A stretch of 64,000 nt of DNA from Eubacterium sp. MSJ-21 (lineage in GTDB: Bacteria > Bacillota > Clostridia > Lachnospirales > Lachnospiraceae). The position numbers were made by a program, and so were the translations under genes. Shown here in pieces: positions 25,738 to 35,682 of this stretch. Positions within the stretch are counted from its first letter, which is position 1; every line of letters begins with the position of its first letter. The notes below the pieces were generated by a model, which did no database searches, was not told where the DNA came from, and worked only from the letters and a program-made list of their open reading frames with translations. Where the stretch lies: the NCBI RefSeq assembly GCF_018918185.1, contig NZ_JAHLPZ010000006.1, forward strand, positions 124,001 to 188,000, given 5' to 3'.

Positions 25738-27489
25738 TCAGCACCTGCGATACCGCGCAATCGTCCGCAGCATCTTCTCTGTATTTAACGGCTTTGTAAG
25801 CTGCTCACTCATTCCCGCAGCTCTGGTTCGTTGCGCGTCTTCTGCAAATACATTTACACTAAGTGCCACAATCCCTATCGTGCGCGCATCTGCACGTTTC
25901 TGCCCACGGATAATCCGCGTAGCTTCCAATCCATCAATATTCGGCATCATGACATCCATCAGGATCACATCATAGGTATTCTCCGGTGCGCCAAGATATG
26001 CCTCCACTGCCTGATACCCATCTGAAACTGCATGCACCTTCGCTCCTGCATCTTCCAAAATGAATTTCACAACATCCCGGTTTATGTCATTATCTTCCGC
26101 AAGAAGAATCCGCATATTTGTTACATTCGACTGCACTGTTTCTCTCTGCATATTTCCTTCAAACTCATCACGTGTGACCTTCTCAAAAGGAATCGTGACA
26201 GTAAATGTGCTTCCGACATTTTTTCTGCTTTCCACGCGGATATTCCCATCCATAAGGTCAAGAATACTCTTCGTTATCGCCATGCCAAGTCCGGTTCCCT
26301 GATAACTGCTACGCACATCCATTGCTTCCTGCACAAACGGTTCAAAGATATGGTCAATAAACTCGGGCTCCATCCCAACTCCATTATCTTCAATTATGAA
26401 TTCATACACAACACGAGCCACATTCTGCATCGCGATGCGGACTTTGAACTTTACCATACCCTCATAACGGTTATACTGAATCGCATTTGTAAGTATTTTT
26501 TCCAGCATTTGCCGCACATGTATCGGGCTTCCATACACGCGGGAATATCTGATATTTTCTGCAATATCCGCCACAATCGTTATTTTCTTTCCTTCTCCCC
26601 GCGCCTGTGCAAATGCTATCATCTCTGCAATGACATCTGCCATATAAAATTCTTCCTGCACCAGCACAGCTGAGCCGTCCTGCAGCTTACACATCTCCAG
26701 TGCATCTCCAAGCAGCTTCATCAGATAATTCGTTTCCGTCGTTGTCTTCACACGGTTTGCTCTCATGAGCTCTACATCTTCATAACTCCGCTCGCCTATA
26801 TCCATCATCCCTATGATATCATTTAACGGCATACGGATATCATGCGACATACGGGATAAAAACTCCGATTTCGCAACATGCGCTTTGTGTGCCTCCTCAA
26901 ACGCCTGTGCCAAAAGCTTCATCTGTCCGTGCTCTTTCTGCGTGGTTCTATGATGTTCGCGAATATAACTAATATGCGTTCCTGCATCGCGTAACAGCAT
27001 AGTTGTAAGTTGCCCGAATTCTGTTTCCGGATTATCCAGTCCCAGAAAACCATTCAAACGATTCTGCGACATAATCGGTACTGCAATCGCTGTATGAACA
27101 CCTCTCATCTGCAACAATTCATACTCAAACGGCATCTCATTCTGCACATCATCTATGCTGGCAATCAGTACACCGTCTCCCTGTTCAAACCGTTTTTGCC
27201 AGCATGGTATCATCTGCACAGAGAGCTTCTGCAGCCGTTTCTGCAAGGAATGTACTCCCTCTTTGCACCACTCAAACGTGTTTCGATAGCCCCTATGATC
27301 CAGAGATGCCCAATCGAAAATATACACACGATCGGACTGCGTATATTCTCCAATCTCCTCAAGTAACTGCGGAATCTGCATATCTAACTGCTGCTCTGAC
27401 ATCGAATGATCCAGCGTCAGCACCTTTGCAAGCACCGCCTCCATATTCATTATTGTCTGCTTATAATCATCTCTTTTGTCCATGTACAT
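25738..27489 (-). CDS. Soluble GAF-containing hybrid histidine kinase
   Basis: A 583-residue signalling protein with no membrane span. Order: GAF-like sensor (about 20-180, with RVYIFDW and GVHTAIAVPIMSQN), HisKA with the H-box LSRMSHDIRMPLNDIIG (about 215), HATPase ([22 protein letters not shown]), and a C-terminal receiver with acidic pair LLAEDNDINR, phospho-acceptor in VILMDVMMPN and lysine in LTKPLN. Output is probably a phosphorelay to an unlinked partner. Its leader is a c-di-GMP-I riboswitch with a terminator, so second-messenger level sets how much kinase is made. The gene is monocistronic, closed by the terminator at 25687. Confidence 0.93.
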   Translation of the reverse strand: MYMDKRDDYKQTIMNMEAVLAKVLTLDHSMSEQQLDMQIPQLLEEIGEYTQSDRVYIFDWASLDHRGYRNTFEWCKEGVHSLQKRLQKLSVQMIPCWQKRFEQGDGVLIASIDDVQNEMPFEYELLQMRGVHTAIAVPIMSQNRLNGFLGLDNPETEFGQLTTMLLRDAGTHISYIREHHRTTQKEHGQMKLLAQAFEEAHKAHVAKSEFLSRMSHDIRMPLNDIIGMMDIGERSYEDVELMRANRVKTTTETNYLMKLLGDALEMCKLQDGSAVLVQEEFYMADVIAEMIAFAQARGEGKKITIVADIAENIRYSRVYGSPIHVRQMLEKILTNAIQYNRYEGMVKFKVRIAMQNVARVVYEFIIEDNGVGMEPEFIDHIFEPFVQEAMDVRSSYQGTGLGMAITKSILDLMDGNIRVESRKNVGSTFTVTIPFEKVTRDEFEGNMQRETVQSNVTNMRILLAEDNDINRDVVKFILEDAGAKVHAVSDGYQAVEAYLGAPENTYDVILMDVMMPNIDGLEATRIIRGQKRADARTIGIVALSVNVFAEDAQRTRAAGMSEQLTKPLNTEKMLRTIARYRRC

Positions 27490-27505
27490 CCTACCCTTGT
27501 CAAAT

Positions 27506-27550
27506 AAAAAGAAGCATTATACCTACCCTATATGGCAATACAATGCTTCT
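27506..27550 (-). terminator. Riboswitch expression-platform terminator
   Basis: AGAAGCATT pairs with AATGCTTCT and is followed by TTTTTATTT on the minus strand, 17 bp before the kinase start. It directly follows the c-di-GMP aptamer and should decide read-through. Confidence 0.85.
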
Positions 27551-27551
27551 G

Positions 27552-27656
27552 ATATAAACGTTACGTTATACGTCCGTGCAACTGGCTGCCATCTTACAGG
27601 CCCTATAGCTTTGCGTCGCAATCTTTCGACTGTTTTGCCACATATTCACTTATATA
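27552..27656 (-). promoter_or_regulatory. c-di-GMP-I (GEMM-I) riboswitch aptamer
   Basis: The minus strand shows the conserved GEMM-I core: GGCAAAA, a stem capped by the GAAA tetraloop, GACGCAAAGC, GGGCC, then AAGATGGCAGCC and GTTGC. The tetraloop/receptor arrangement and the linker GACGCAAAGC match the Vc2-type class. Outer bases ATATAAG (~27649-27655) can pair with GTTTATAT (~27553-27560). Transcription is predicted to begin right at the aptamer's 5' end. Control is by the adjacent terminator; whether ligand turns the gene on or off cannot be read from sequence alone. Confidence 0.88.
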
Positions 27657-27662
27657 GTCAAA

Positions 27663-27691
27663 ATAATAACACATACTATTATTGATTTCAA
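27663..27691 (-). promoter_or_regulatory. Sigma-A promoter of the riboswitch-kinase transcript
   Basis: Minus strand TTGAAA (27686-27691), 17-bp spacer, TATTAT (27663-27668). Confidence 0.75.
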
Positions 27692-27787
27692 TTGTACAAT
27701 ATTACTAGAATCTTACATCATGTTTTATGAATCTTTAAACATCCGGTAATAATCCAGCCGCAATTGCATTTTATATTTCTTACATCC

Positions 27788-27822
27788 GGCAGGCCCACAG
27801 ATCACCGATCTGCAGGCCTGCC
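27788..27822 (-). terminator. Strong hairpin after the surface-protein gene
   Basis: GGCAGGCC pairs with GGCCTGCC and an inner CAGATC pairs with GATCTG, 42 bp past the stop codon. There is no T-run, so it may block read-through weakly or protect the 3' end. Confidence 0.5.
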
Positions 27823-27863
27823 ATCCAAACTAGGAATTATTCTTTTTCTGAGGTTTTTCGCAT

Positions 27864-30800
27864 TTATCTCTTTCTTCTTCGAAGCATGCCCGCAGTTCCT
27901 GCCAGCGATGCCAGTAAGAGTATCGCACAGAGTACCACATCCACCGGATCCCCGGTACGTGGGGCATCTAAAGTCTGATTCCCCTCTTTTGCTTCGGTAA
28001 CATTTTTATTATTGTCCGTTACCTGTGCCGGTTTACTTCCCGTATCCACGCTGGCGTCCGGAGCCTTCCCGGTCACCGTAAAGTTCGTTTCTGCGGCACC
28101 ATCTGTCCAGATCATCTCAAATGTATGACTTCCAACTGCCAATGTCTGCATGTAATCCGGCTTAAATGTAACAATGGTCGATCCTTCGATTACCGTATAA
28201 TTTGCTTTATCCACAATTACGCCATCCACTTTCACGTCCAGGAACTTAGCTACCTCTCCGTCGCCCCGGATTACAAGACTTCCATCTGTTCCCTGTGTCC
28301 ATGTGCTGTCCGCACCTTCGAGAATCGAATATTGTGGTGCCGGCATCGGGCTTGGATCCGGTGTTGGTGTCGGGTCTGGTGCTGGTGTCGGGTTCGGTGT
28401 CGGGTCTGGTGCTGGCGTCGGGTCTGGTGTTGGTGTCGGGTCCGGTGTCGGGTCTGGTGTTGGTGTCGGGTCCGGTGTCGGGTCTGGTGCTGGTGTCGGG
28501 TCCGGTGTTGGTGTCGGATTTGGAATCGCAATCGTGTATGTAAATGTTTTTTCCGCGCTATTTTGCATACCTGATTTTATCGCAATTGCCCGAACTGTTG
28601 TTTGTACTTCCTGTCCCTGCGTTCCCGTGATGGAAATCGGCCCATTGTATTCTTTCGTCGTTCCGGCTGGCGTACCATTTATCAATTCCGGTGCGCTTCC
28701 ATCTGTCGTATAGTATATCTTTGCGCCCTCCGTCGTAGATGTCAATGTAACCGTCTGATTTTCTGTATAACTTCCTTCTGCAACCGATACCTCCGGTGCA
28801 CCGACTACGCCTGCCGCACTGATTGTAATCGTGATATGTGTCGTAAGTGCCACGCCATTTGCATCAAGTTCCTCCGGACAGGTCACAGTACCATTCAATG
28901 TCACGGTCTGCTCTGTCAAAACCGCCGGATCATAGCTTCCGCTTGCCGGCGTCGATGTATCCCATGTGACTGCTGCCTGGCTGACTGTGTTCTTCTCGGT
29001 CACGATATTTACCTGCGCCGGAAGATTCATATCTGCATAGGCTGTATTGTTTGCAACTGTGATTCCCGCTGGCGCTGTGATACTCGTAAGCTTATCTTTT
29101 TCCGACGATATCGCCTGAAATGTAACATCTATCGTATGTGCTGCTGTTACGTGCTCAAATGTATAACTTGAAGCAACCGTCACTATGGCACCATCTACCT
29201 TCAAAGAATCGATCTCGTAACCTTCTGCTGCTGTGATCGTAAATGTCTGGGTTTCTCCTTCGGTGACCGCCACCGTGCCACTCGGAGAAATACTTCCGTT
29301 TGCACCGGCTGTCGCTATGATTTCATATGTCTTTGCCGGTGGTGGTGTGACATCTTCCACCGTCAGCTTCACTGCAGACGTCGACACAGAATCCCAAGAA
29401 TTACTGATTACACACCGATACATAAATCCATTGCACGTCGCATTTGCCTCACCTGTCGTATAACTGGCACTCGTTGCGCCTTCGATATCTGCAAATCCTG
29501 TTCCATCATTTCTGTCGATCTGCCACTGGTAGGTCAGATCTGTACCTATCGCTTCCACTGTAAATGTCGCTTTTTCACCGGCTTTTACAGCCGCATCCTG
29601 TGGCTGGGATGAAATCTCCGGAGATTTTATCTCAGACAATGCCACCGCATTTTCGTATAAAACAATTGCGCAATCCTTGCTATCAGAGCTGAAATATTCC
29701 GGTTTACATCCCTGGTTTGTCATGATTGTCGGTTCTATTCCCGGATATCTTTCATAACTGACTTCTATGCCAATCATAGATTCTTCCGCAAGCCCATCTG
29801 CCTCAATCACATGATTGCTTTTCTGATGATAATTTGCATCTCTCGTGCTGCCACCTGTCGTTGCTTTATTTCCGGTGATCGTTACTTTACCGCTTAATCG
29901 GACTGCATTGCGGCTATTGACAAATATACCTCCGCCACCGGTATTTCCAGTGATACTGCCTCCATCCATTAAAAACATGTCTCCACTGTGGAAGACTCCG
30001 CCACCACTGCCATCGGATACAGAGTTGCTTGCAATCCGGGCATTTCCTTCCATACCAAAATAGCCCTCACACGTGTATACACCGCCGCCGCCATATGTTG
30101 CGGTATTCCCGGTGATAGAACTTTCACCAGACATTGTAACTCTTGTGTCTGTTGCACTTCCGCCGTTCCATACACCACCGCCATGCACCGCGGTGTTATC
30201 CTTGACCGTGGCACGTCCGTCTATAAGCAATATGTTGAAATTGCATATACCGCCACCATTGGAAGCAGAGTTGTTACTGATTACGGCATTTCCTTTTATC
30301 TGACATGTTACATCTGTACCATATCCTTGGTTGTACACGCCACCACCGTATCCATTATATTCCGCACTCTTTGTAGCAGAATTTCCGGTGATACTTCCTC
30401 CAAGCAGCATAAATTCATTTTCATTCCATACGCCACCGCCATTGTCGGCTGCTGCGGTATTTCCTGTGATACAGCCATTATATATAGTCAGGGATGCACT
30501 TCTCCCTTCATTATGGATTCCTCGTCCTGCCTTCCCCGGCTTATGCGTAATCTTTCCGACCTCGCTGCCGCTGTGACAGTCTGTAATGACCAGGGATTGC
30601 TTATTCACGATGACATCTTTGCCATCTGCACCAGTGATGGTATGACCATTCAGACAAAGGAATACAGATCCGTCGACATTCATCTCCCATGCATCGGTAA
30701 GGTTAATATCATTTTTCAGGTAATAGTCCCCTCCAGTCTGGATTTCATCCAGACTGCTTATGCCAGTCCAGTTAGTAGCTGTGGAATGATTATGCAACAC

Positions 30801-32534
30801 ATTCGCATCCGCAGTTTCCTGACCACAGAGACAGTGTCTATGCTCCGGTTCTGCCGGTGTGTTGGAAGCTGTCTTTGGGAACGTATAAGTCAATGTCAGT
30901 GTTCCGTCTGGGTTTATCTTTGCAGTCGTTTTCTTTCCGTTTATTTTGGCATCACTTGTCACAGCTTCCGCGAATTTATAATGTTTCTCCGGTGTAAGTG
31001 TCACGCTCGCTTTGTAGGCTGTCCCATAACCTGCAGTTGTATCGTCTGGTGTCCATGTAACAACCGGTTCTGTCGTATTTACGCCTGTTATACTACATAC
31101 TGCCGAGGTATCCAACGTCTTTCCCGCTTCTGGTATGTCAATTTCACGAACAGCAACCCAATCAATTTCCGAATTCAGATCTTCTTCTGTCTTAGTCGCT
31201 TCCACCGCATAGGTTATATCGTTGAAATATCCTGTTGTTTCCAGCCAGATATGACAGTCATCCAGGTTGATTTCACCTGCATCGACATTATTTTTCGCCA
31301 ATGCGGACTGGATATCTGCTACATCGATATATTCTGTTCCTGTAAGCTTTGTACTATAGCTCCATGGGTTGGTTGATCCGCCTCCCTGTATTACAATCGA
31401 TACAAAGTTATAGTTATCATCATATGGATTATAATACATGTCATATGGGTTATCATATATGCCATATTGATCTCCTACGGAGCCTTTGCTTGCTTTTATC
31501 ACCCCGATTGAAGGGTTGTACTCGACAGTACCAATATCCATATTATTGTTTGACGATGCATCCAATCGGAGAGTCATTGCTGTATAATACGATTTTAAGC
31601 TCCATGCAGCGACAATATTTGTCGAAGAAGCGATTGCCGAAGATGCAAAAAGGACGTTCGACAGATCCAGATTTGACGCCGGTCGAATATAGCAATAAGA
31701 ATTAGCTGAATAATGTGTGACAAATGAGCCAAGTTGTGCAAGTGCCACATCTGTTTTCTCTTTCTTCTTATCCGAACTATTTGAACTGTCCGAACTGTAA
31801 GCCGATCGCAGCCAGAACCCACCTGTATGATCATTTTTAAAATAAGTATCCGAGGACAACTTCTTATCGTTGTTGCTTCCCGCATACACAACGCTTTCCC
31901 CGTATGCACCTGTCGGCGGATATAGTTCATCTGTCGTCGTATACTCTTTGTCATTTTTCAAATCCTTTGTTGTCACCGTAGTTTTCTGCAGCAATTTCTT
32001 CTCACCATCCGTGAAATAGATGGGGTCGTCGCTGTTCGCGCTTTTTTCTACGATACCTTGCAAAGTATCCCGATACAGACTAGCGCCATAATGGTTCGCA
32101 TCCACCGTCCTTGGATTTCCATCCTTATACGTTCCGTCATCCTGCCGATAGGATTGTTCTGTACAATCCCGGTTAAACTGTGTATATTTCCCAATTGGTC
32201 TTGCAGCAAAGATAACGGTATTATCCCCCTGCATGCCACTATCCTTACCCAGGATATACCACACCTGTGATTGCAGCTCACCCTTGCTTTTTTCTCCGAA
32301 ACGGCCAAACAATATTTCCGCGATTTTCTTCGCTTTTCCATTTTCATCCGGTGCAAATGTGCCATCCATCAGCTCAGCTTTCGTTGCATAATATACTGTT
32401 TCCGGCTTGCTTCCTGTATCTGCCGCCTGCACGCGCAATACATTTCCCGGCATGATTCCCGCTGTCATACCAAACGTCAATACCCCTGTAAGCAGGGCAG
32501 CGATTCCCTTTTTAATCCGATTTTTCTTTTTCAT
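27864..32534 (-). CDS. Large multi-domain cell-wall-anchored surface protein
   Basis: A 1,556-residue secreted protein. Start ATG 32534 has AAGGAG 7 nt upstream. A signal peptide ends near VQA-AD. The N-terminal part (to ~320) has the WYILGKDSG...FWLRSAYS pattern of DUF6273-like domains. At about 590-900 come right-handed beta-helix turns (repeated SITGNTA/GGGVxN), then an Ig-like domain ([22 protein letters not shown]), a bacterial-repeat domain ([11 protein letters not shown]), a chitobiase-C-like module ([11 protein letters not shown]), a [10 protein letters not shown]-type proline spacer and an X2/Ig-like domain. The end is a sortase signal: APRTGD, hydrophobic span, MLRRRKR. Likely an adhesin or glycan-binding protein. 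A MerR-type promoter drives it. Confidence 0.88.
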   Translation of the reverse strand: MKKKNRIKKGIAALLTGVLTFGMTAGIMPGNVLRVQAADTGSKPETVYYATKAELMDGTFAPDENGKAKKIAEILFGRFGEKSKGELQSQVWYILGKDSGMQGDNTVIFAARPIGKYTQFNRDCTEQSYRQDDGTYKDGNPRTVDANHYGASLYRDTLQGIVEKSANSDDPIYFTDGEKKLLQKTTVTTKDLKNDKEYTTTDELYPPTGAYGESVVYAGSNNDKKLSSDTYFKNDHTGGFWLRSAYSSDSSNSSDKKKEKTDVALAQLGSFVTHYSANSYCYIRPASNLDLSNVLFASSAIASSTNIVAAWSLKSYYTAMTLRLDASSNNNMDIGTVEYNPSIGVIKASKGSVGDQYGIYDNPYDMYYNPYDDNYNFVSIVIQGGGSTNPWSYSTKLTGTEYIDVADIQSALAKNNVDAGEINLDDCHIWLETTGYFNDITYAVEATKTEEDLNSEIDWVAVREIDIPEAGKTLDTSAVCSITGVNTTEPVVTWTPDDTTAGYGTAYKASVTLTPEKHYKFAEAVTSDAKINGKKTTAKINPDGTLTLTYTFPKTASNTPAEPEHRHCLCGQETADANVLHNHSTATNWTGISSLDEIQTGGDYYLKNDINLTDAWEMNVDGSVFLCLNGHTITGADGKDVIVNKQSLVITDCHSGSEVGKITHKPGKAGRGIHNEGRSASLTIYNGCITGNTAAADNGGGVWNENEFMLLGGSITGNSATKSAEYNGYGGGVYNQGYGTDVTCQIKGNAVISNNSASNGGGICNFNILLIDGRATVKDNTAVHGGGVWNGGSATDTRVTMSGESSITGNTATYGGGGVYTCEGYFGMEGNARIASNSVSDGSGGGVFHSGDMFLMDGGSITGNTGGGGIFVNSRNAVRLSGKVTITGNKATTGGSTRDANYHQKSNHVIEADGLAEESMIGIEVSYERYPGIEPTIMTNQGCKPEYFSSDSKDCAIVLYENAVALSEIKSPEISSQPQDAAVKAGEKATFTVEAIGTDLTYQWQIDRNDGTGFADIEGATSASYTTGEANATCNGFMYRCVISNSWDSVSTSAVKLTVEDVTPPPAKTYEIIATAGANGSISPSGTVAVTEGETQTFTITAAEGYEIDSLKVDGAIVTVASSYTFEHVTAAHTIDVTFQAISSEKDKLTSITAPAGITVANNTAYADMNLPAQVNIVTEKNTVSQAAVTWDTSTPASGSYDPAVLTEQTVTLNGTVTCPEELDANGVALTTHITITISAAGVVGAPEVSVAEGSYTENQTVTLTSTTEGAKIYYTTDGSAPELINGTPAGTTKEYNGPISITGTQGQEVQTTVRAIAIKSGMQNSAEKTFTYTIAIPNPTPTPDPTPAPDPTPDPTPTPDPTPDPTPTPDPTPAPDPTPNPTPAPDPTPTPDPSPMPAPQYSILEGADSTWTQGTDGSLVIRGDGEVAKFLDVKVDGVIVDKANYTVIEGSTIVTFKPDYMQTLAVGSHTFEMIWTDGAAETNFTVTGKAPDASVDTGSKPAQVTDNNKNVTEAKEGNQTLDAPRTGDPVDVVLCAILLLASLAGTAGMLRRRKR
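28325..28530. repeat. GC-rich proline-repeat DNA within the surface-protein gene
   Basis: About 200 bp of 12-18-bp units coding [10 protein letters not shown] on the minus strand. It is a wall-spanning spacer and is prone to length change by slippage or recombination. Confidence 0.9.
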
Positions 32535-32615
32535 ACGCATTCTCCTTATACTGTAATGCACCCTCACGTAAGGCGCGCTCTACTCTTGTAAACCTATGAA
32601 CATTCTGTTATGATA

Positions 32616-32646
32616 ATCTTAAATCGTCCCCTAAGGGACAAGTCAA
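32616..32646 (-). promoter_or_regulatory. MerR-type promoter with 19-bp spacer and dyad
   Basis: Minus strand: -35 TTGACT (32641-32646), a 19-bp spacer containing the palindrome GTCCCTTAGGGGAC, then -10 TAAGAT (32616-32621). MerR-family activators (BmrR, TipA types) act on exactly this over-long spacer by twisting the DNA. The adjacent divergent gene codes for a MerR-family protein, so it most likely activates the surface-protein gene. Confidence 0.85.
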
Positions 32647-32675
32647 TGGGAAATTCGATTTTTCCAGACAGAAAT

Positions 32676-32755
32676 CGCGAATAATTCGCGTTATCTACAG
32701 AAAAAACCTGATTGTATGGGATTGATTATTCGAATTATATTTAGGCAGAAATTCG
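32676..32755. promoter_or_regulatory. Palindrome cluster upstream of the merR-like gene
   Basis: CGCGAATAATTCGCG (32676-32690) is a near-perfect palindrome. Two ATTCGAAT-type palindromes follow (around 32728-32735 and 32750-32757), arranged as an inverted repeat with GATTATTCGAAT and ATTCGAATCATC. They may bind a second regulator or the MerR protein for autoregulation. Confidence 0.45.
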
Positions 32756-32798
32756 AATCATCTGAGAAAAAATACCGATTTTATGGGGAGGATTTTCT

Positions 32799-33599
32799 AT
32801 GAAAAAACAAAGTGAGGATTTATTTAAAATCGGCGAGATCGCCAAGATTCTGGGAGTGACACGAAAGGCCATCCTTGTCTATGAAGAGATGGGGTTGCTG
32901 ACACCTGCGGTAAAAGATGAAGCAAGCGGCTACCGCTATTATACTGCGGATAATATGACACAGATTCGCGCCATCCGCTCGTTGCAGACACTGGGACTTT
33001 CGCTGGCGGAAATCAGAGAATATTACTATGATACAGAAAACCTTGACCGCTATCTTGACCGCCTCATGGATCTGCGGGCAACCTTGGACCGCAACATCCA
33101 TCTGCTTCAATTGCGCGCGGCAAAACCGGGAGACTTAAGCGTGCACCGCGTCCGCCTGCCCAGGCAGGTGTGTTTCTGCCGCAGATACCAGTGTACAGAT
33201 GCGAAGGACGCCGCCATCAAATTGCGGGATACCTATATTGCCGCTGCCAGGACAGGAAAAATGTCCCTGAAAAGCCGCATGTTTACTATACGTATAGGTT
33301 CCTCCTGCAAGGAACTCGATCTGCTATGCTGCATCCCTGTCTCGGAAGATTTTGTGGGAGAAGAGCGGATGGAGTTTGCGGAAACGTCTGCCTTGTGCAT
33401 CTACTATCGTGGTGCTTACGAAGGAATCAATACCGCGATCGACGCCCTGCTGGCATATGTACAGGAAAATAAAATTCAGGCAACCGGCGGATTCCACTGT
33501 ATCTATCTCGAAGGGCCTCCAAACCGCAAAGACCATACAGAAGACTACATCACACAGGTTGCCCTGCCCTTCTCAGAGGATCTTAGGGGATATTTATAG
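32799..33599 (+). CDS. MerR-family regulator with GyrI-like effector domain
   Basis: A 266-residue activator of the BmrR/TipA type. The winged helix is LFKIGEIAKILGVTRKAILVYEEMGLL, quoted in part as IGEIAKILGVTRKAI, followed by GYRYYTADN and a coiled-coil dimer helix (about 80-110). The C-terminal ~150 residues resemble the GyrI/AraC effector-binding fold, ending in IYLEGPP and EDYITQVALPF, which holds hydrophobic ligands in relatives. GGGGAGG precedes the ATG. It is divergent from the surface-protein gene, whose promoter has the MerR hallmark, rather than from an efflux pump, which is the usual partner. Ligand unknown. Confidence 0.92.
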   Translation: MKKQSEDLFKIGEIAKILGVTRKAILVYEEMGLLTPAVKDEASGYRYYTADNMTQIRAIRSLQTLGLSLAEIREYYYDTENLDRYLDRLMDLRATLDRNIHLLQLRAAKPGDLSVHRVRLPRQVCFCRRYQCTDAKDAAIKLRDTYIAAARTGKMSLKSRMFTIRIGSSCKELDLLCCIPVSEDFVGEERMEFAETSALCIYYRGAYEGINTAIDALLAYVQENKIQATGGFHCIYLEGPPNRKDHTEDYITQVALPFSEDLRGYL

Positions 33600-33823
33600 A
33601 TAATTGCTTTTTTACCCAAATCTTCTCTGTATATTCAACTGCCTTTGGGGAAATTTGTAGATATTTCCATTTTTCCCCATTGATTTCTGTATTTCTTTAT
33701 ATTTGATTGGGTGATTTTTTCATATAGATTTTTTTTACCCAAATCACAACTATCGATCTACTTGATTATTGGGGAGTTTCCTGAATTCTTCAATCTCTCC
33801 CCCCACATTCCATCTCTTGTCCC
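33600..33823. other. AT-rich intergenic region
   Basis: No gene seen. It has two copies of TTTTACCCAAATC (near 33610 and 33732), and the second can pair with GATTGGGTGATTT-type sequence at ~33706. No U-tract terminator for either converging gene is convincing. Confidence 0.5.
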
Positions 33824-34363
33824 TTATTTATCAGTTACATCCACCTGGCAGGCGCGCATTGTCACAAGTGCTGCCGCATGTGCTTCCGGTGTCACACCTG
33901 CACAACAGCCTGCATCCACGCGCACCGTGGCTTCCGGATACAAGGCTTTCAATATAAGAGCATTTGACACGACACAGATGTCCGTGCAGACTCCAATCAT
34001 TTCAATATCCAGATCCGAACCATCCGCAGTCTCACACGCAAGGACATCCTTCCAACCTAAAAACCCGAATGTCGGCTTGTCAACGGCCTTATATTCCGAA
34101 GTGATTCCATCAGTAAGCTCCGCACAGATCTGCCATCCATCCGTCCCTTTGATGCAATGCGGAACGGGCAGATGCTTTCCCTCGTTCGTCTGCATATAAT
34201 CTTCTCCATGTGTATCCCGCGTGAAAATGATCTCCTTACCAGCACGATCATACTCACTTATTTTCGCCTTCACCTCCGGCAGAATCGCCTGTGCTTCCAC
34301 TGACGCAAGTGCACCTGTTACAAAGTCTTTCTGCATATCTACTACAATTAAAATGTTTCGCAT
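33824..34363 (-). CDS. Isochorismatase-family cysteine hydrolase (nicotinamidase-like)
   Basis: A 179-residue cytosolic hydrolase. The fold starts ILIVVDMQKDFVTGAL with the catalytic Asp; FTRDTHGEDYM and the lysine in DKPTFGF follow; the nucleophile is in GVCTDICVVSNAL, with the cis-peptide VCTD region before it. Metal-binding Asp and His residues of nicotinamidases are plausible in TRDTHGEDY. It is the last gene of a run with iorA, iorB and paaK (17 nt after paaK), so it might act on an aryl amide rather than nicotinamide. GGAGG site before the ATG. Confidence 0.87.
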   Translation of the reverse strand: MRNILIVVDMQKDFVTGALASVEAQAILPEVKAKISEYDRAGKEIIFTRDTHGEDYMQTNEGKHLPVPHCIKGTDGWQICAELTDGITSEYKAVDKPTFGFLGWKDVLACETADGSDLDIEMIGVCTDICVVSNALILKALYPEATVRVDAGCCAGVTPEAHAAALVTMRACQVDVTDK

Positions 34364-34380
34364 CTGTGGACCTCCTTTTC

Positions 34381-35622
34381 CTACACCTCACGGTGATCGA
34401 TCACACGCTTCGCCTTCTTCTCTGTTCGCGGCAATGTGCCAACCGGCACAACATTGATCTTCGGTGTGACACTCATCTTCGACTTGAACAGATTCTTGAT
34501 CGTCTGACCCGTCTGCTCGAAGTCCACACGGCCTTCCGCCTCAACAGTCACCATGATGATGTCTCGGTTGTGTGCCTCATCGTGCGCGATGTTAATGTTG
34601 TACTCGCTCGATACACCATCGACCATGCCGAGAATCTCCTCCACCTGACTTGGGAACATATTGACACCATGTACCTTGAACATATCATCGCTACGTCCCT
34701 TAATTATATCAAGACGCGGATATTTGTTTCCACATGCACATTCACCCGGAATAATTCTGGAGATATCATGTGTCCGGAATCGCAGAAGCGGTGCGCCTTC
34801 CTTAACAAGTGTTGTTATAACAATCTCGCCTTCTTCTCCATCCGGTACCGGCTGAAGTGTCTTCGGATCAACAATCTCAATATATACGTAATCATCCCAG
34901 TAATGCATACCCGCATCTTCATCACAGCTGATTCCGATGCCCGGTCCATAAATCTCCGTCAGTCCATAGATATCATAAAGAGAAACTCCAAGCTCCCTTT
35001 TAATGTATTCCCGCATCTTCTCACTCCAGCGCTCGGAACCAAAAATACCTTTCTTCAGATACAGTTGATCGCGGATTCCTCTTTTATTGATTTCCTCCGC
35101 CAGAAGCAATGCATACGAAGATGTCGCAGTAAGGACGGTCGATTTCAGATCCATCATCATCTGAATCTGCTTATCTGTATTACCCGGTCCCATCGGAATT
35201 GCCATTGCGCCAAGCTTCTCACAGCCTGCCTGGAATCCGATTCCCGCTGTCCACAGACCATAACCGGCTGTAATCTGAATATGGTCTTTGTTTGTGATAC
35301 CTGCTGTTTCATAGCAACGTGCAAACATAATCGCCCAGTCATCCACATCCTTTGCTGTATAAGGAATGATGACCGGCTTACCTGTCGTACCGGACGAAGA
35401 ATGGATTCGTACCACCTCCTCATCCGGTACCGCCTGGATTCCAAGCGGATAAGCATTTCGAAGGTCCGCCTTGCTGGAGAACGGAAGCTGCTCGAACTCC
35501 TCCTGACTTGAAACACCTGTGATTCCTGCTTCTTTGTAAATCTTTCCGTAATAGCTGTCGGTCTGAATCAGACGCTTAATCTGCGCGTCTACCTGTGACA
35601 ACTGTAACTCTGTTAATTGCAT
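34381..35622 (-). CDS. paaK: Phenylacetate-CoA ligase-like enzyme
   Basis: A 413-residue adenylate-forming enzyme that activates phenylacetate or related aryl acids to CoA thioesters. The P-loop is HSSSGTTGKPVII, with YGLTEIYGPG as the A5 motif, and FRTHDISRI plus IKGRSDDMFKVHGVN mark the C-terminal hinge. Length fits PaaK (~430), not larger acyl-CoA ligases. ATG 35622 with GGAGGAGG was chosen. It lies just after iorB, as in other anaerobes where the oxidoreductase and ligase interconvert aryl pyruvates, aryl acetyl-CoA and aryl acetates with ATP gain. Which aryl group is used is not shown. Confidence 0.92.
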   Translation of the reverse strand: MQLTELQLSQVDAQIKRLIQTDSYYGKIYKEAGITGVSSQEEFEQLPFSSKADLRNAYPLGIQAVPDEEVVRIHSSSGTTGKPVIIPYTAKDVDDWAIMFARCYETAGITNKDHIQITAGYGLWTAGIGFQAGCEKLGAMAIPMGPGNTDKQIQMMMDLKSTVLTATSSYALLLAEEINKRGIRDQLYLKKGIFGSERWSEKMREYIKRELGVSLYDIYGLTEIYGPGIGISCDEDAGMHYWDDYVYIEIVDPKTLQPVPDGEEGEIVITTLVKEGAPLLRFRTHDISRIIPGECACGNKYPRLDIIKGRSDDMFKVHGVNMFPSQVEEILGMVDGVSSEYNINIAHDEAHNRDIIMVTVEAEGRVDFEQTGQTIKNLFKSKMSVTPKINVVPVGTLPRTEKKAKRVIDHREV

Positions 35623-35682
35623 AGTTGGTTCCTCCTCCAAATACGATTTATTATATCGACTGATGATATGTTATTTCCTCTA

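Noticed and set aside
28325-28530. Possible CRISPR-like array
   Set aside because: Units are contiguous, coding and have no unique spacers.
28303-28713. Gly-Val-Ser-rich plus-strand frames in the proline-repeat region
   Set aside because: Created by the repetitive DNA encoding PTPDP units on the other strand.
29988-31376. A 462-codon open frame on the plus strand
   Set aside because: It is antisense to the surface-protein gene; its Cys-rich, low-information product has no domain, and it lacks a ribosome site. The minus frame has signal peptide, domains and sorting motif.
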